The notes under the pieces are model-generated. The model was not told the origin of the DNA, searched no databases, and was given only the letters and a program-made list of their open reading frames with translations. Below are positions 14,901 through 22,069 of a stretch of 64,000 bases of DNA, piece after piece. Positions within the stretch are counted from its first letter, which is position 1; every line of letters starts with the position of its first letter. Both the position numbers and the translations under genes were made by a program. The stretch comes from Molanna angustata (Eukaryota; Arthropoda; Insecta; Trichoptera; Molannidae), in assembly GCA_963576475.1 (NCBI GenBank), contig OY754980.1, forward strand, positions 22,923,434-22,987,433, given 5' to 3'.

Positions 14901-17900
14901 TCGTTTTCAAAAAAGGTAAAACTAACATATTACATAGACACTACAGTTTTTTTTTCGCTCAGAATATCAAATAATTCATTCTTACTATAAGAATATTGTG
15001 AAACCTCTGTTTACGAGTGTGATTTGTTTTCCTCATGTTTATCAAAGTATGTATATCATGTATATCAAAGCAACATAACCTTTTAAGAGTATTAATATTA
15101 CAAGCCAGCGACTGTCCGACTTCCGTCATTTTATATAGGCCAAACTTATGTCATAGTATAAAGCCTGATTTTTTTTTCTCTAAAATGATACCCCAGCAGG
15201 TTCATAGTATCCAATCGTTGTTAACTGTTGTGGTATCCTTTTACAGAAAAAATCAGCCTTTATACTATGACGTAAATTTGGCAGTCACTGGCTCTTGGTT
15301 TATTAAAGAAATACAAGAACCTTGTTGATTTATAAAAATTAAAAATATTATGCAATACTTTTTGATACATTCTACCAATTTAATTTCTAATGAAATAATT
15401 TTTTGCTACTGGAACCACTACCATTTATTATAAAATCCTTTTCATGTAAAGTTTTTAATATAGAATTTTTTAAGGAACATTTCCTTGCTTTAGCTTTCTT
15501 GTTGTTGAATAGATCAACCACTCACAGTACAACAGTCATTTTGAGAGGTTGTCTTTGAAGTTTAGGTTTTGGGCAAATTTTGATACATAAGAGAATTTGT
15601 GTGAAGCAAAAAGAGAAAATGAGTCACTGCGTGTCATTGTTAAGTATTCTCTTGCAGCTCGATTTGTGACCCATTGTGATTTCTGTAAACTTGTTCGTAC
15701 TGTAAAACAAATTACTCACTAGTAGAGGTTTTACTGTACTTGTTTTTAAGTAACACTAATTAGTGATTTTTCATTTGTTTGTGAATGTAACATGATTTGA
15801 TTATTTGATTTTATATTTTAAATAATAAAATTGTTGTATATTTTAAAGATCAGACATCAACATACATAGCTTCCGTCTGATTAGACCTTTAGATTTTCTT
15901 GAATTTCGTATGTAATTATTCTTTTCATAATTGGTATCTCTTAAATGTATTAATTTATAAAATTTGTCTTTTTTAATTTCAGAATTATTCAAAATGCTTT
16001 ATTGGCAATGTATGCTCGTGATTTTCTCTATGGTATTATAAATTATAAGGGAACTGAGGATAAAGATCGTTTTTGTACTATGATAACAACTAAAGCTCTT
16101 CCTCATGCCATTTCAGCTTTATATATTGCCGATTTTTCTAATGAATATTTGGATAGTTTAGAAAAAAGGGTAAGAAACATAATGTTATCATTTAAAATTT
16201 GTCTATTAATTTAGTTTTTTTTTTGTAGACAATCGATATTTTTGCGTTTGATCATTGTTGTCATAGGCAGAAGAAATGTTTGTCCAGTTGAAGCATTCAT
16301 TTTTTACTCGCGTTGAGAAGGCAACGTGGTTGGATAATGATTCTCGTTGGTTGGCTATGGACCGTTTAACAAGTATGACTGCTAAATTTATAGCGTGGCC
16401 CCCCTTGAGAAATGAAACTTTTGTCGATCAATACATGAATTCTGTGAGTATTTTGTTGTTATTTAAAAAAATATTTAGAGATATATTACATTGTGTGTGA
16501 TGAAATTTCCAGTAAATTAACGGCATGTTCCTGAGTTTACCATTTTTCTTCATTGTCTATATTGACATGTATATTAAAATCTAATTCAAATTTCCTTTTG
16601 AATCATTCAGATATTTGTGCATAAAACAAATAATATGTATATTTGTAACTGAAAATTGTTAAAAATACAATTTCATAGAAGATTTTAAATAGTTATTTTA
16701 CCATTACATATAGTTATCGCTAACCATTTAGAAAAGTCACATGGGTGCGCAGAAGACAATTTTGGGTTTTTTACTTTATCATGTGTGTGTGTGTGTGCAA
16801 ATCATCCCTCTATATGTCAAAAAAATTCAAGAGGTTTGGCGATTACTATACTTAATCAAGTTTTGTTAAAATATTTTTAATAGTTTTAAATATATTTTAT
16901 AGCTGGTAATAACTGATGACTTCTTTGACAATACAATGAAACGCTATCAAGATGTAAGAGAAGCTAAAATGAATGGTGGAGGAATAGTTCCATTTGATGT
17001 AATTTGGCCGTTTCCATTTGTTGTTAATGCCTTTTACATCACAGATGACAATACTGTTGGTAGGTGTTATCGCTTGTGTTTTGTTTTTAAGATTTTATTA
17101 TTTAAAGGGTACTTATTTATCACAGATGACAATACTAATGGTAGGTGTTATCGCTTGTGTTTTAAGATTTTTATTTAAAGGGTACTTACTTATTTATCAC
17201 AGATGACAATACGGATAGCCTAGTCTGCACACCATTTTTTTTAAACATAACCTACAAAAGTTTGGTAAAAATACCAATTTAGTCTCTTATTTTAATATTT
17301 TAGTTACTTTTTTTTAATATATAATGCAACTGGCTCACGCTAGTCACAATTATAACTACAAACAAACCTAACCAACCTATTAAACCTAACCAAACTTTTG
17401 TAGGTTAGGTTTACAAAAATGGTGTGACTAGGCTATCCATGACAATACTGTTGGTATTATTGCTTGTGTTTAAAAAATTTTTTTAAAGGGTAGGTACTTA
17501 TTTATCACTATTGAGGTAAAAATTTCAATATCCAATATCTCTGGTATGAGAATCAAGTAATGGTGATTTATTGAGTTATCTACTACTCATTTAAGATTTT
17601 TTTGCAGAACTCTTAGTTTTAAATCATTTTTAACTATTCATAAATATTACGGCTTACAAATATTATTCAGTAGATTGAATGCAATAGTTCAACAAGATTG
17701 CAGACACTGCAAAATTCATATCATCATTATCTTAAGTGATGATATTACGACATCTCAATCAATTCAAATTTTTAAAAAAGACTAAAGCTGTTGTTATACC
17801 GATCTAATAACTTTTAATTAAACTTCCTTTCCATTCTCTCTCTCCTCTGACAACCGCTATCTCTCTCTTTTGTTGCTGTGATTTTACTTTAAGTAAAATC

Positions 17901-20900
17901 ACGCAACATTTCAGCTCTTTTAATAATTATTATAAATAAAAAAAAATTACGTATTTGTTTTTTTTGTTATAAATTTAATGTACCTAGCATTACACTTTTT
18001 ATGGCCTCTTGTTCTTTGTTGGTGGGTTAGAAGAAGTTGCCTTATGGCAATAATCCCGCCATTGTACTCATTATTGTTAATGAAGTAAAATAAATAATAA
18101 AAATAACGTTTATTGTTAAAAATATTTGATAATGTAATCTAATAATATATACATAATAATTTTAAGCAAACTAAGCAGAAAAGCTTGCCAAATAAAAGTA
18201 GAGAACGAATGGCTCGAGCAAGTCGACGAATATGTCTATCTGGGAAGCATGTTTCAACGGAATGGACGGATTGATAAGGAGATCGAAAGAAGAGTTATGG
18301 CAAGAAACAGAGTGAATGGAGCACTGAAACCAGTTATGAATGACCGCAACATATCTAAGGATGCTAAAGTTTCCATTCATAATGCTATCTTAGTGCCAAC
18401 CTTGACGTATGCAAGTGAAACCTGGACATGGCAGAAGTCGCACGAAAGTAGAATAAATGCAGTTGAAATGAGATCGCTAAGAAGAATCTGTAATAGAACG
18501 ATGTATGACAGGGTCAGAAATGAGGACATAAGGAAAGAATGTAGGATAAAGAAAGGTGTTATAAATAGAATGAAAGTGAACACATTGAGATGGTTTGGCC
18601 ACATGGGGAGAATGAATGAGGAACGCCTGACGAAGAAAATATACATTGCGGACAGGAATGGAATGAGAGGTCGGGGCCGCCCAGGGAAGGGATGGCACGT
18701 CCATGTGAACAGTATTTTGAAAGACGGAAATGTTAGAAGCGTGAACAACAGACGAACATGTATAAGACGATGTATGAATGTTGTCAAGGTGATGAATGTA
18801 TGTCAAGATAGAAGTAAGTGGCATTCGGTTCTCTCTGCCTACCCCGTAAGCGACATGGCGTGATGGTATGTATGTATGTACTATTTCTGCATGCATAATT
18901 TTGTGAAAAAGATTTAGCTTTGAATTTGGTTTAGTTTATTCCCCTTAATTAGGATTTTTATTTTGAATGTTTAAAATTTTAGTTGTTCCTTTGGCAATGT
19001 TGACTCAACCGCATTTTTCAAAAGGGATTCCGGAATATATCTCTTATGGTTCCATAGGGATAATATTGGCACATGAAATGATGCATGCTCTAGACTACAT
19101 GCATGTTGGCTATCATATATCACCCTTGTGGAAGAATTCAAAGTCTTTACAGGCACTTCGATCGAGACTTGCCTGCGTCGCTACCAGTTATCAGTCTGCG
19201 TCTAAGAAGGATTTCAAATTCATGGGGAATAATATTCAAGTTGAAGTGAGTTGTGTTTCTCATTTACAATAGAATAAGAAATGTGGGCATGAATGTAAAT
19301 GCTTTGAGGTGGTTAAACCACTAAAAAATGTATCAGAGTTAATGAATTGGATTGAAAGGATAAAAAAGAAAAGTTTACATGACTATAGAAGATATATATA
19401 GTAATAGAAGATATTTATAAAAAAACGTCAATTTTACAAATTTTTAAAGATAATGTATTGCAAAAGTTTGAAAAAAATATGTCACTACGATTCCGAAGCG
19501 ATTTTAAAATTCATAAATGTAATACTAGACAAATGCAAAACAATTACATTTATATGGGAATAAAGAATTTCAATTGCCTCCCAGATCAAATAAAACAGAT
19601 TAATGATTTTAAAAGGTTCAAACAAAGACTGAAAAAACATTTCACAATCAAACTGGTGTATGTAATGATGTATTAATATTACCAAAATTGTTTTGAATTG
19701 CCCGTTTTCTATTGTTTTTTTATATGTATATATGTTTTTTTGATTTTTTTTTCACCGTTGTATAACTATGTATTAATTGTACCTATTTTCTAATCTCAAA
19801 TGATTCCCTCATCATGCACAAGGTTTTAATGTTTTTGATGAGGTAATGCAACAATTTTACCATAGTATATCATTGTGTATTTTGTAAATTTATTTGTAAT
19901 ATTATTAAAAAACAAGATGTTAAATAAAAAAAATTGTATTAGAAAGAAGAAATTATAAGGAGCTCAAATAACTTGTAATAACTCTCTGTTGGAAAGACAT
20001 GTATAATTCTCTCTGTTTATTTCATTAGGGATTTTTTTGCATGAATTTCATGAACTGTTTATTAAAGCATTTAATATTCTAGATTTTATGCCACGTTCAA
20101 TTAATTGCTTTCAACGTTGAGCCTTTTAACATATTATGCTGTTTAAACAATATTAGATAGGTGAGGGCAGAGTGGTTAGCGTGCTAGGTTAGTAATCCAT
20201 TCGATTCCTGCCACGACCGATTTCATTCATATAGTACAAGCAGTACAAGCATATACTTAATTTAGGGAATATATTTTATTTTTAAATAAAAAATGAATAT
20301 GTCCTTGTTAAACAAGTACATATACATCTTCCTACGTTCCCTAAAATAAACATGAATGCTTGTGCTATCGGTCGAGGCAGGATTCGAACTCGCGACCACT
20401 GGATTACTAGCCCAGCGCGCTAACCGCTCTGCCATCGACCCATCTAAATGTATATGTATGAGGATGTATATGTACTTGTTACAAAGACATATTCATTTTT
20501 TAAAAAAATGTTATGTTACCCTTTATAAACAGATAAATTACTTCCATTTAATACTATGGCAACTAGTATCATACCTTCATGATGGTATATTTTTTTTATG
20601 AATGCCATGGAAATGCGGTAAGGATGACATTTGTCTCATATTTATAACTGAAAATCAAATGAACATAGAATGATGATTTTTGTTAATGAAGCTTTTGATA
20701 AACCATTTCAGTTTGATGGTAACTTAACGTTAGTTGAGACAACAGCTGACCTGAGTGGAGCTCGAGTGGCTTGGGGGGCCTGGAGGAGTCTAGAAGGAAC
20801 TGCTAGGGCGCAGTCCCTCTCCCCCCTGCCTTTGGCCCCTGCCAAACTATTCTTCCTCGCTATGGCCCAACTTTACTGCATGCACATTACACCCCAAGAT

Positions 20901-21210
20901 TACATTTTGGCTGTGGAAGACGATTTTCATATGACTCCACCTGAAAGGTAATTTTTAATATCATTTTTTTATTTATATAGATACAATTCTTAGGGAAACA
21001 TGTTATAGTAGTTTTTTTTCCATTTTTTTTATATGTATTCTTAAGATTCAATTTTCGGTACATTTATCAATATTTTTATGATTCACATGTTAATTGTTTT
21101 CTTTTACCAGAGTGAACGGTTTGGTTCGCAACACTTTTGCTTTTGCTGAGTCCTATCACTGTCCTGTCGGATCACCGATGAATCCTGCCGTCAAATGTAA
21201 TGTGTGGTAG
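5840..21210 (+). CDS. M13 (neprilysin-like) zinc metallopeptidase, 16 coding exons, 812 aa
   Basis: Spliced model: 5840-5932, 6765-6950, 8985-9109, 9213-9343, 9432-9533, 11466-11686, 12342-12449, 13650-13781, 14192-14287, 14791-14915, 15983-16169, 16267-16443, 16903-17059, 18983-19245, 20712-20947, 21111-21210. Lengths sum to 2439 nt with consistent phases and one stop. Seen: a cytoplasmic tail, a hydrophobic anchor at about residues 54-80, NFYDFACGSW at 136-145, NAFY 603-606, the zinc/catalytic motif HEMMH 644-648 with D651, ETTAD 710-714 (third zinc ligand E710 plus D714), H774 and R780, and terminal CNVW 809-812. The usual M13 cysteine pairs are all present (C111/C116, C134/C797, C142/C757, C200/C471, C678/C809). 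Known for the family: type II ectopeptidases cleaving short peptides, such as neuropeptides, outside the cell. Inferred: catalytically active. The usual HGFDD reads HALDY and ENIAD reads ETTAD, so it is a diverged member; I cannot assign a named insect Nep orthologue. Introns carry many transposon insertions. Confidence 0.93.
6765..6950 (+). CDS. M13 peptidase exon 2 (membrane anchor)
   Basis: Residues 32-93. The acceptor is CTACAG and the donor TAT|GTGAGT. It encodes a Cys-rich juxtamembrane stretch (CCMPCYW) and one long hydrophobic segment rich in Leu, Val and Ser. That is the expected signal-anchor of a type II M13 peptidase, with no signal peptidase site evident. Confidence 0.9.
7138..7313. 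mobile_element. Palindromic MITE (intron 2)
   Basis: About 176 bp whose arms are almost perfect inverted copies: AAGCCAGTTGCAGACCAAAA at the left, TTTTTGGTCTGCAACCGGCT at the right. In transcript form it would fold into a long hairpin. No clear target duplication. Confidence 0.75.
7345..7500 (-). mobile_element. LINE family A 3'-end fragment (copy A1)
   Basis: Reads, in the minus orientation, like the region of copy A2 just before its C-terminal codons (compare the complement of about 18700-18835): ATCTTGACA, CATCG/CCTCA, CAACATT, then the GTTCACATG stretch. Lies in intron 2 and runs directly into the tandem array. Confidence 0.7.
7499..8040 (-). repeat. LINE-derived tandem array, 71/74-bp units
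   Basis: The landmark ATGTCATGCCATCC starts at 7499, 7620, 7694, 7765, 7839, 7913 and 7987: spacings of 74, 71, 74, 74, 74, with one shortened unit early on. The 3-bp difference is a CTT gain or loss. The unit corresponds to the LINE A segment that in copy A2 encodes the Gly/Arg-rich GRGRPGKGWH stretch (18660-18705), so part of a retrotransposon has been amplified in place. Confidence 0.85.
8085..8667 (+). mobile_element. Dispersed element T, copy 1 (intron 2)
   Basis: About 580 bp, near-identical along most of its length to 58181-58716. Starts GAGTGGGTTGTGGCC with ACTCCTCACTAACAAG inside, and ends CTTGGGTTAGTGAAGAGT, giving imperfect inverted ends. A CA-rich stretch (ATAGCACACAGC) lies near the right end. 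No coding capacity. Confidence 0.75.
8985..9109 (+). CDS. M13 peptidase exon 3
   Basis: Residues 94-134 plus two bases of codon 135. It starts an acidic stalk and carries the first ectodomain cysteines C98, C111, C116 and C134. The spacing C111-x4-C116 and the DPC before exon 4 match the start of the M13 N-terminal domain. Donor CAA|GTAAGA. Confidence 0.92.
9213..9343 (+). CDS. M13 peptidase exon 4 (NFYDFACGSW)
   Basis: Completes Lys135 and encodes 136-178 plus one base. NFYDFACGSW is one of the most diagnostic M13 N-terminal signatures; C142 is the partner of C757 in the family fold. Donor GTAAGT. Confidence 0.95.
9432..9533 (+). CDS. M13 peptidase exon 5
   Basis: Residues 179-212 plus one base. 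Contains F-Y-S-S-C (C200), matching the family's conserved cysteine that pairs with a later one (C471 here). Donor GTATGT. Confidence 0.92.
9677..9922. mobile_element. Palindromic MITE (intron 5)
   Basis: About 245 bp with arms of over 100 bp. CTACATACATAACTTTTATT on the left pairs with its complement on the right; the loop is near GGAGGATACAAAGTATAC. Nearly perfect, hence young or maintained. Confidence 0.8.
9923..11465 (+). other. Remainder of intron 5
   Basis: A+T-rich, no recognised element. Ends in the TTTCAG acceptor of exon 6. Confidence 0.5.
11466..11686 (+). CDS. M13 peptidase exon 6
   Basis: Completes Met213 and encodes 214-286. The pattern LDQLGGYL-P is typical of the M13 N-terminal domain. 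Acceptor TTTCAG; donor GAG|GTGATT is weak but the only one keeping frame with exon 7. Confidence 0.9.
11785..11945 (-). repeat. 18-bp minisatellite element end (decayed)
   Basis: Starts ACTAGCGAAACCCGGCGATC, then CTTCATATTGTCTGTATAAT, then imperfect repeats around CCCTTCGGTGCCTCCC. This is the inverse of the array and end at 44430-44690, so both belong to one element family. In intron 6. Confidence 0.7.
11946..12093 (-). mobile_element. SINE B copy 1 (tRNA-derived), minus
   Basis: Contains GGCAGGATTCGAACTCGCGA, the complement of a box-B-like GTTCGAATCC, and the complement of a box-A-like region at 12060-12085. Body with ATTCCCTAAATTAAGCA. Same family as 20285-20443 and 54533-54704. Confidence 0.75.
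12126..12229. repeat. Near-perfect hairpin, 44-nt arms
   Basis: GTGATTACCCATATCATGGA on the left is mirrored by the complement at the right end; one mismatch in about 44 bp, loop about 16 nt. In intron 6. Followed at 12230-12270 by TTTTGATTTCG and ACCAGACTTGCCCCCCTGG, the same end sequence as the element carrying the 119-bp satellite. Confidence 0.8.
12342..12449 (+). CDS. M13 peptidase exon 7
   Basis: Residues 287-322, phase 0 on both sides; Lys/Tyr/Asn-rich. Acceptor TTTACAG, donor AAA|GTAAGT. The flanking introns hold a hairpin (12126-12229) and LINE debris (12680-13620). Confidence 0.85.
12680..13620 (-). pseudogene. LINE fragment, decayed reverse-transcriptase C-terminal region
   Basis: In the minus direction it reads (with stops and shifts) a thumb-like HMKTAPAIFFRMKTLF and VKCYIWSILL, then GHVLRGKGYRLLQLIMKGKI. 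These are standard C-terminal LINE RT patterns. Interrupted at about 13060-13330 by unrelated DNA ending in an ATGAATGAATGA tail, itself probably another insertion. Lies in intron 7. Confidence 0.65.
13650..13781 (+). CDS. M13 peptidase exon 8
   Basis: Residues 323-366, phase 0. Acceptor TTTTAG and donor AAG|GTACAA. Helical, with LEKKLINLE and a short non-polar stretch; no catalytic residue. Confidence 0.88.
14192..14287 (+). CDS. M13 peptidase exon 9
   Basis: Residues 367-398, phase 0. Acceptor TTTCAAG, donor TTT|GTAAAT. Frame continuity with exons 8 and 10 is the main support. Confidence 0.85.
14791..14915 (+). CDS. M13 peptidase exon 10
   Basis: Residues 399-439 plus two bases. Begins VTWKNLL and includes an NIT N-glycosylation sequon (413-417 region). 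Donor AAAAG|GTAAAA. Confidence 0.9.
15105..15291. mobile_element. Imperfect palindromic MITE (intron 10)
   Basis: CCAGCGACTG...GTCATAGTATAAAGCCTGAT on the left pairs with ATCAGCCTTTATACTATGAC...GTCACTGG on the right. About 187 bp, older than the other hairpins. Confidence 0.65.
15983..16169 (+). CDS. M13 peptidase exon 11
   Basis: Completes Arg440 and encodes 441-502. Carries C471 (partner of C200) within RFCTM, followed by the helix before the W-D segment. Donor AGG|GTAAGA. Confidence 0.92.
16267..16443 (+). CDS. M13 peptidase exon 12
   Basis: Residues 503-561. ATWLDNDSRWLAMDRL matches the conserved M13 element that normally reads W-M-D-x-x-T-+-x-x-A-x-x-K-x. Donor TCT|GTGAGT. Confidence 0.93.
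16903..17059 (+). CDS. M13 peptidase exon 13 (NAFY)
   Basis: Residues 562-613 plus one base. Encodes VVNAFY (substrate-binding Asn603-Ala604). Donor G|GTAGGT. The last ~25 nt of this exon, its donor and the following ~55 nt are repeated downstream. A second identical donor context at 17141 lies 81 nt on, in the same phase, with no stop between. Confidence 0.93.
17032..17508 (+). repeat. Tandem copies (x3) of exon-13 3' end plus splice donor
   Basis: Three copies of a unit of about 77-81 bp. Copy 1 is the functional exon end (CACAG at 17040). Copy 2 starts at 17121 and keeps the coding triplets for TDDNT and the donor GTAGGT. Copy 3 starts at 17198, is split by a MITE (17213-17438) and resumes at 17439, ending about 17508. 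Shared landmarks are GATGACAATAC, GTAGGTGTTATCGCTTGTG and TTTAAAGGGTACTTA. A recent local duplication is the simplest origin. Confidence 0.88.
17213..17438. mobile_element. 226-bp MITE with 10-bp target duplication
   Basis: Terminal inverted repeats of about 24 bp (GGATAGCCTAGTC...CCATTTTT) and the direct repeat ATGACAATAC on both sides (17203-17212 and 17439-17448). The flanking copy is part of the exon-13 duplication, so insertion came after the duplication. A 10-bp duplication is in the range of Mutator-like elements; the superfamily call is tentative. Confidence 0.8.
17509..18159 (+). other. Intron 13, A+T-rich part
   Basis: No recognised element between the exon-13 duplications and LINE A2. 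A small hairpin (GATTTTACTTTAAGTAAAATC) sits near 17879-17899. Confidence 0.4.
18160..18882 (+). mobile_element. LINE family A copy A2: RT C-terminal region, open frame
   Basis: An uninterrupted frame of over 230 codons ending at 18863 encodes the C-terminal part of a non-LTR retrotransposon polyprotein: EYVYLGSMFQ, then LVPTLTYASETWTW (thumb), then LRWFGHMGRM and GRGRPGKGWH near the end. The catalytic YADD part is missing, so it is 5'-truncated. It ends in an ATGT tetranucleotide tail (18867-18880) with no poly(A). It lies inside intron 13 on the sense strand. Its intact frame suggests a fairly recent insertion; the clade cannot be settled by eye. Confidence 0.85.
18983..19245 (+). CDS. M13 peptidase exon 14 (HEMMH zinc motif)
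   Basis: Completes Val614 and encodes 615-701. VVPLAMLTQPHF aligns without gaps to the family's VFPAGILQPPFF. YGSIGIILAHEMMHALD holds the zinc ligands H644 and H648, the general base E645 and D651. C678 pairs in the family with the C-terminal cysteine. Donor GAA|GTGAGT. Confidence 0.96.
19290..19940 (+). mobile_element. LINE fragment (Jockey/CR1-like C terminus) in intron 14
   Basis: Frame 19458-19676 reads a typical RT tail: IHKCNTRQ, then YMGIKNFNCLPDQIK, then FKRFKQRLKKHF. This is the usual Y-x-G-x-K-x-F-N-x-L-P pattern of LINE C-termini. The 3' part runs into AAATAAAAAAAATT near 19925. Confidence 0.7.
20158..20283 (+). mobile_element. SINE B copy 2, plus
   Basis: tRNA-like head GCAGAGTGGTTAGCGTGCTA with ATTCGATTCCTGCC, then the body to TTTTATTTTT. 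It has lost about 12 bases before box B compared with copy 3. Intron 14. Confidence 0.75.
20285..20443 (-). mobile_element. SINE B copy 3, minus
   Basis: Tail at left (AATGAATATGTCCTTG), head at right: complement of box B GGATTCGAACTCGCGACC and of box A GCGCGCTAACCGCTCTGCC. Lies tail-to-tail against copy 2, so intron 14 can fold back. A further tail-like piece follows at 20460-20510. Confidence 0.85.
20712..20947 (+). CDS. M13 peptidase exon 15 (third zinc ligand, catalytic His)
   Basis: Residues 702-779 plus two bases. The acceptor is CCATTTCAG, inside a longer open frame; only this one joins exon 14 in phase. FDGNLTLVETTAD supplies E710 and D714. KLFFLAMAQLYC is the conserved helix and cysteine. 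DDFHMTPPER holds H774 (transition-state His) before Arg780. Codons near residues 720-745 are clearly more G+C-rich than the rest of the gene. Confidence 0.95.
21111..21210 (+). CDS. M13 peptidase exon 16 (C terminus and stop)
   Basis: Completes Arg780 and encodes 781-812 plus TAG. FAESYHCPVGSPMNP followed by KCNVW reproduces the canonical M13 ending (H-C, then MNP-x-x-K-C-x-V-W). Confidence 0.96.
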
Positions 21211-22069
21211 AAGAAAAGTTTTACTTATACTCTACAAGAGTTCCTTTCCATGACACTAAATGCTTTGTGTATTGTTTTTGCATTTTAAGATTTCTAAATT
21301 GACCAAACACTTGTTCCAAAATTGTTTTATTTTAAAAATCTATCGTTATACCTATGTATATCACAAGAATCAAGTAGAATATGTGTGGTAATAATATCAT
21401 AGGTACACAATGTACGTAGATTATTGAATAATACAAACAATCATGCCCTGAGTATTCAAAGCTTTTACAAGAACTTTTGGTTAGTCAAACTGTGTTTTAA
21501 AAAAATTTTATCTAAAAAATCAGACAAAAATCTATCACTTCCGTATTATTTACTTGTATTCTAGTTTTTATTTTTTATTCTATGTTTTTATTTTTTTATA
21601 GCTATGTGCATGTTAGATGTTGATAAATTGGTTTTATTTTCTTAATGGAAATTGGAATGTCTGAGATCTTATTGTTAGATACATCAATAATGATATGATC
21701 AAAAAGTTTTTGATGAAAATGTTCATTATTTACACAACTTAATTTTTATAGATATTAAATTTATCTTATTATGACATATTCTCATTACATTGTATGTATT
21801 TTAGTCAATTTTTATTACAATTCATACCATACTGGATTAGTGATTTTTTTGGTAAGTTATCACAGTTTTGAATCCCTTCTGTAAAGGTAAATCTTTTGAT
21901 TTCTCAGGACAAGAAGTGTGTGTTAATTTTAAGTGCGTTATATTTTTTATAAAAAGTCATTATATTTTAAGTCATTTTCAGTCATTATATTTTTTTGAAA
22001 AAAAAACGTGAATAATTTACTGATGTTATACACCATTTTACTGACCATTATGATAGTTTTAAGATTTTT
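21211..22069 (+). other. 3' UTR / downstream flank of the M13 gene
   Basis: A+T-rich without coding signal. I see no AATAAA close to the stop; the nearest plausible polyadenylation hexamer is ATTAAA at 21754-21759. The end of the transcript is therefore uncertain. Confidence 0.3.

Noticed and set aside
17213..17438. AAACCTAACC motifs as telomere-type repeats
   Set aside because: Only a few non-tandem occurrences within a MITE; insect telomeric TTAGG arrays are not present.
18249..18863. 204-codon intact ORF as a host gene inside intron 13
   Set aside because: It is the C-terminal end of a non-LTR polyprotein with four other decayed copies in the window and an ATGT tail.
20670..20711. Upstream extension of exon 15 from the ATG at 20670
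   Set aside because: It is in frame by chance; the CATAG acceptor before it would put exon 14 out of phase, while CCATTTCAG at 20711 joins in phase and restores the family alignment.
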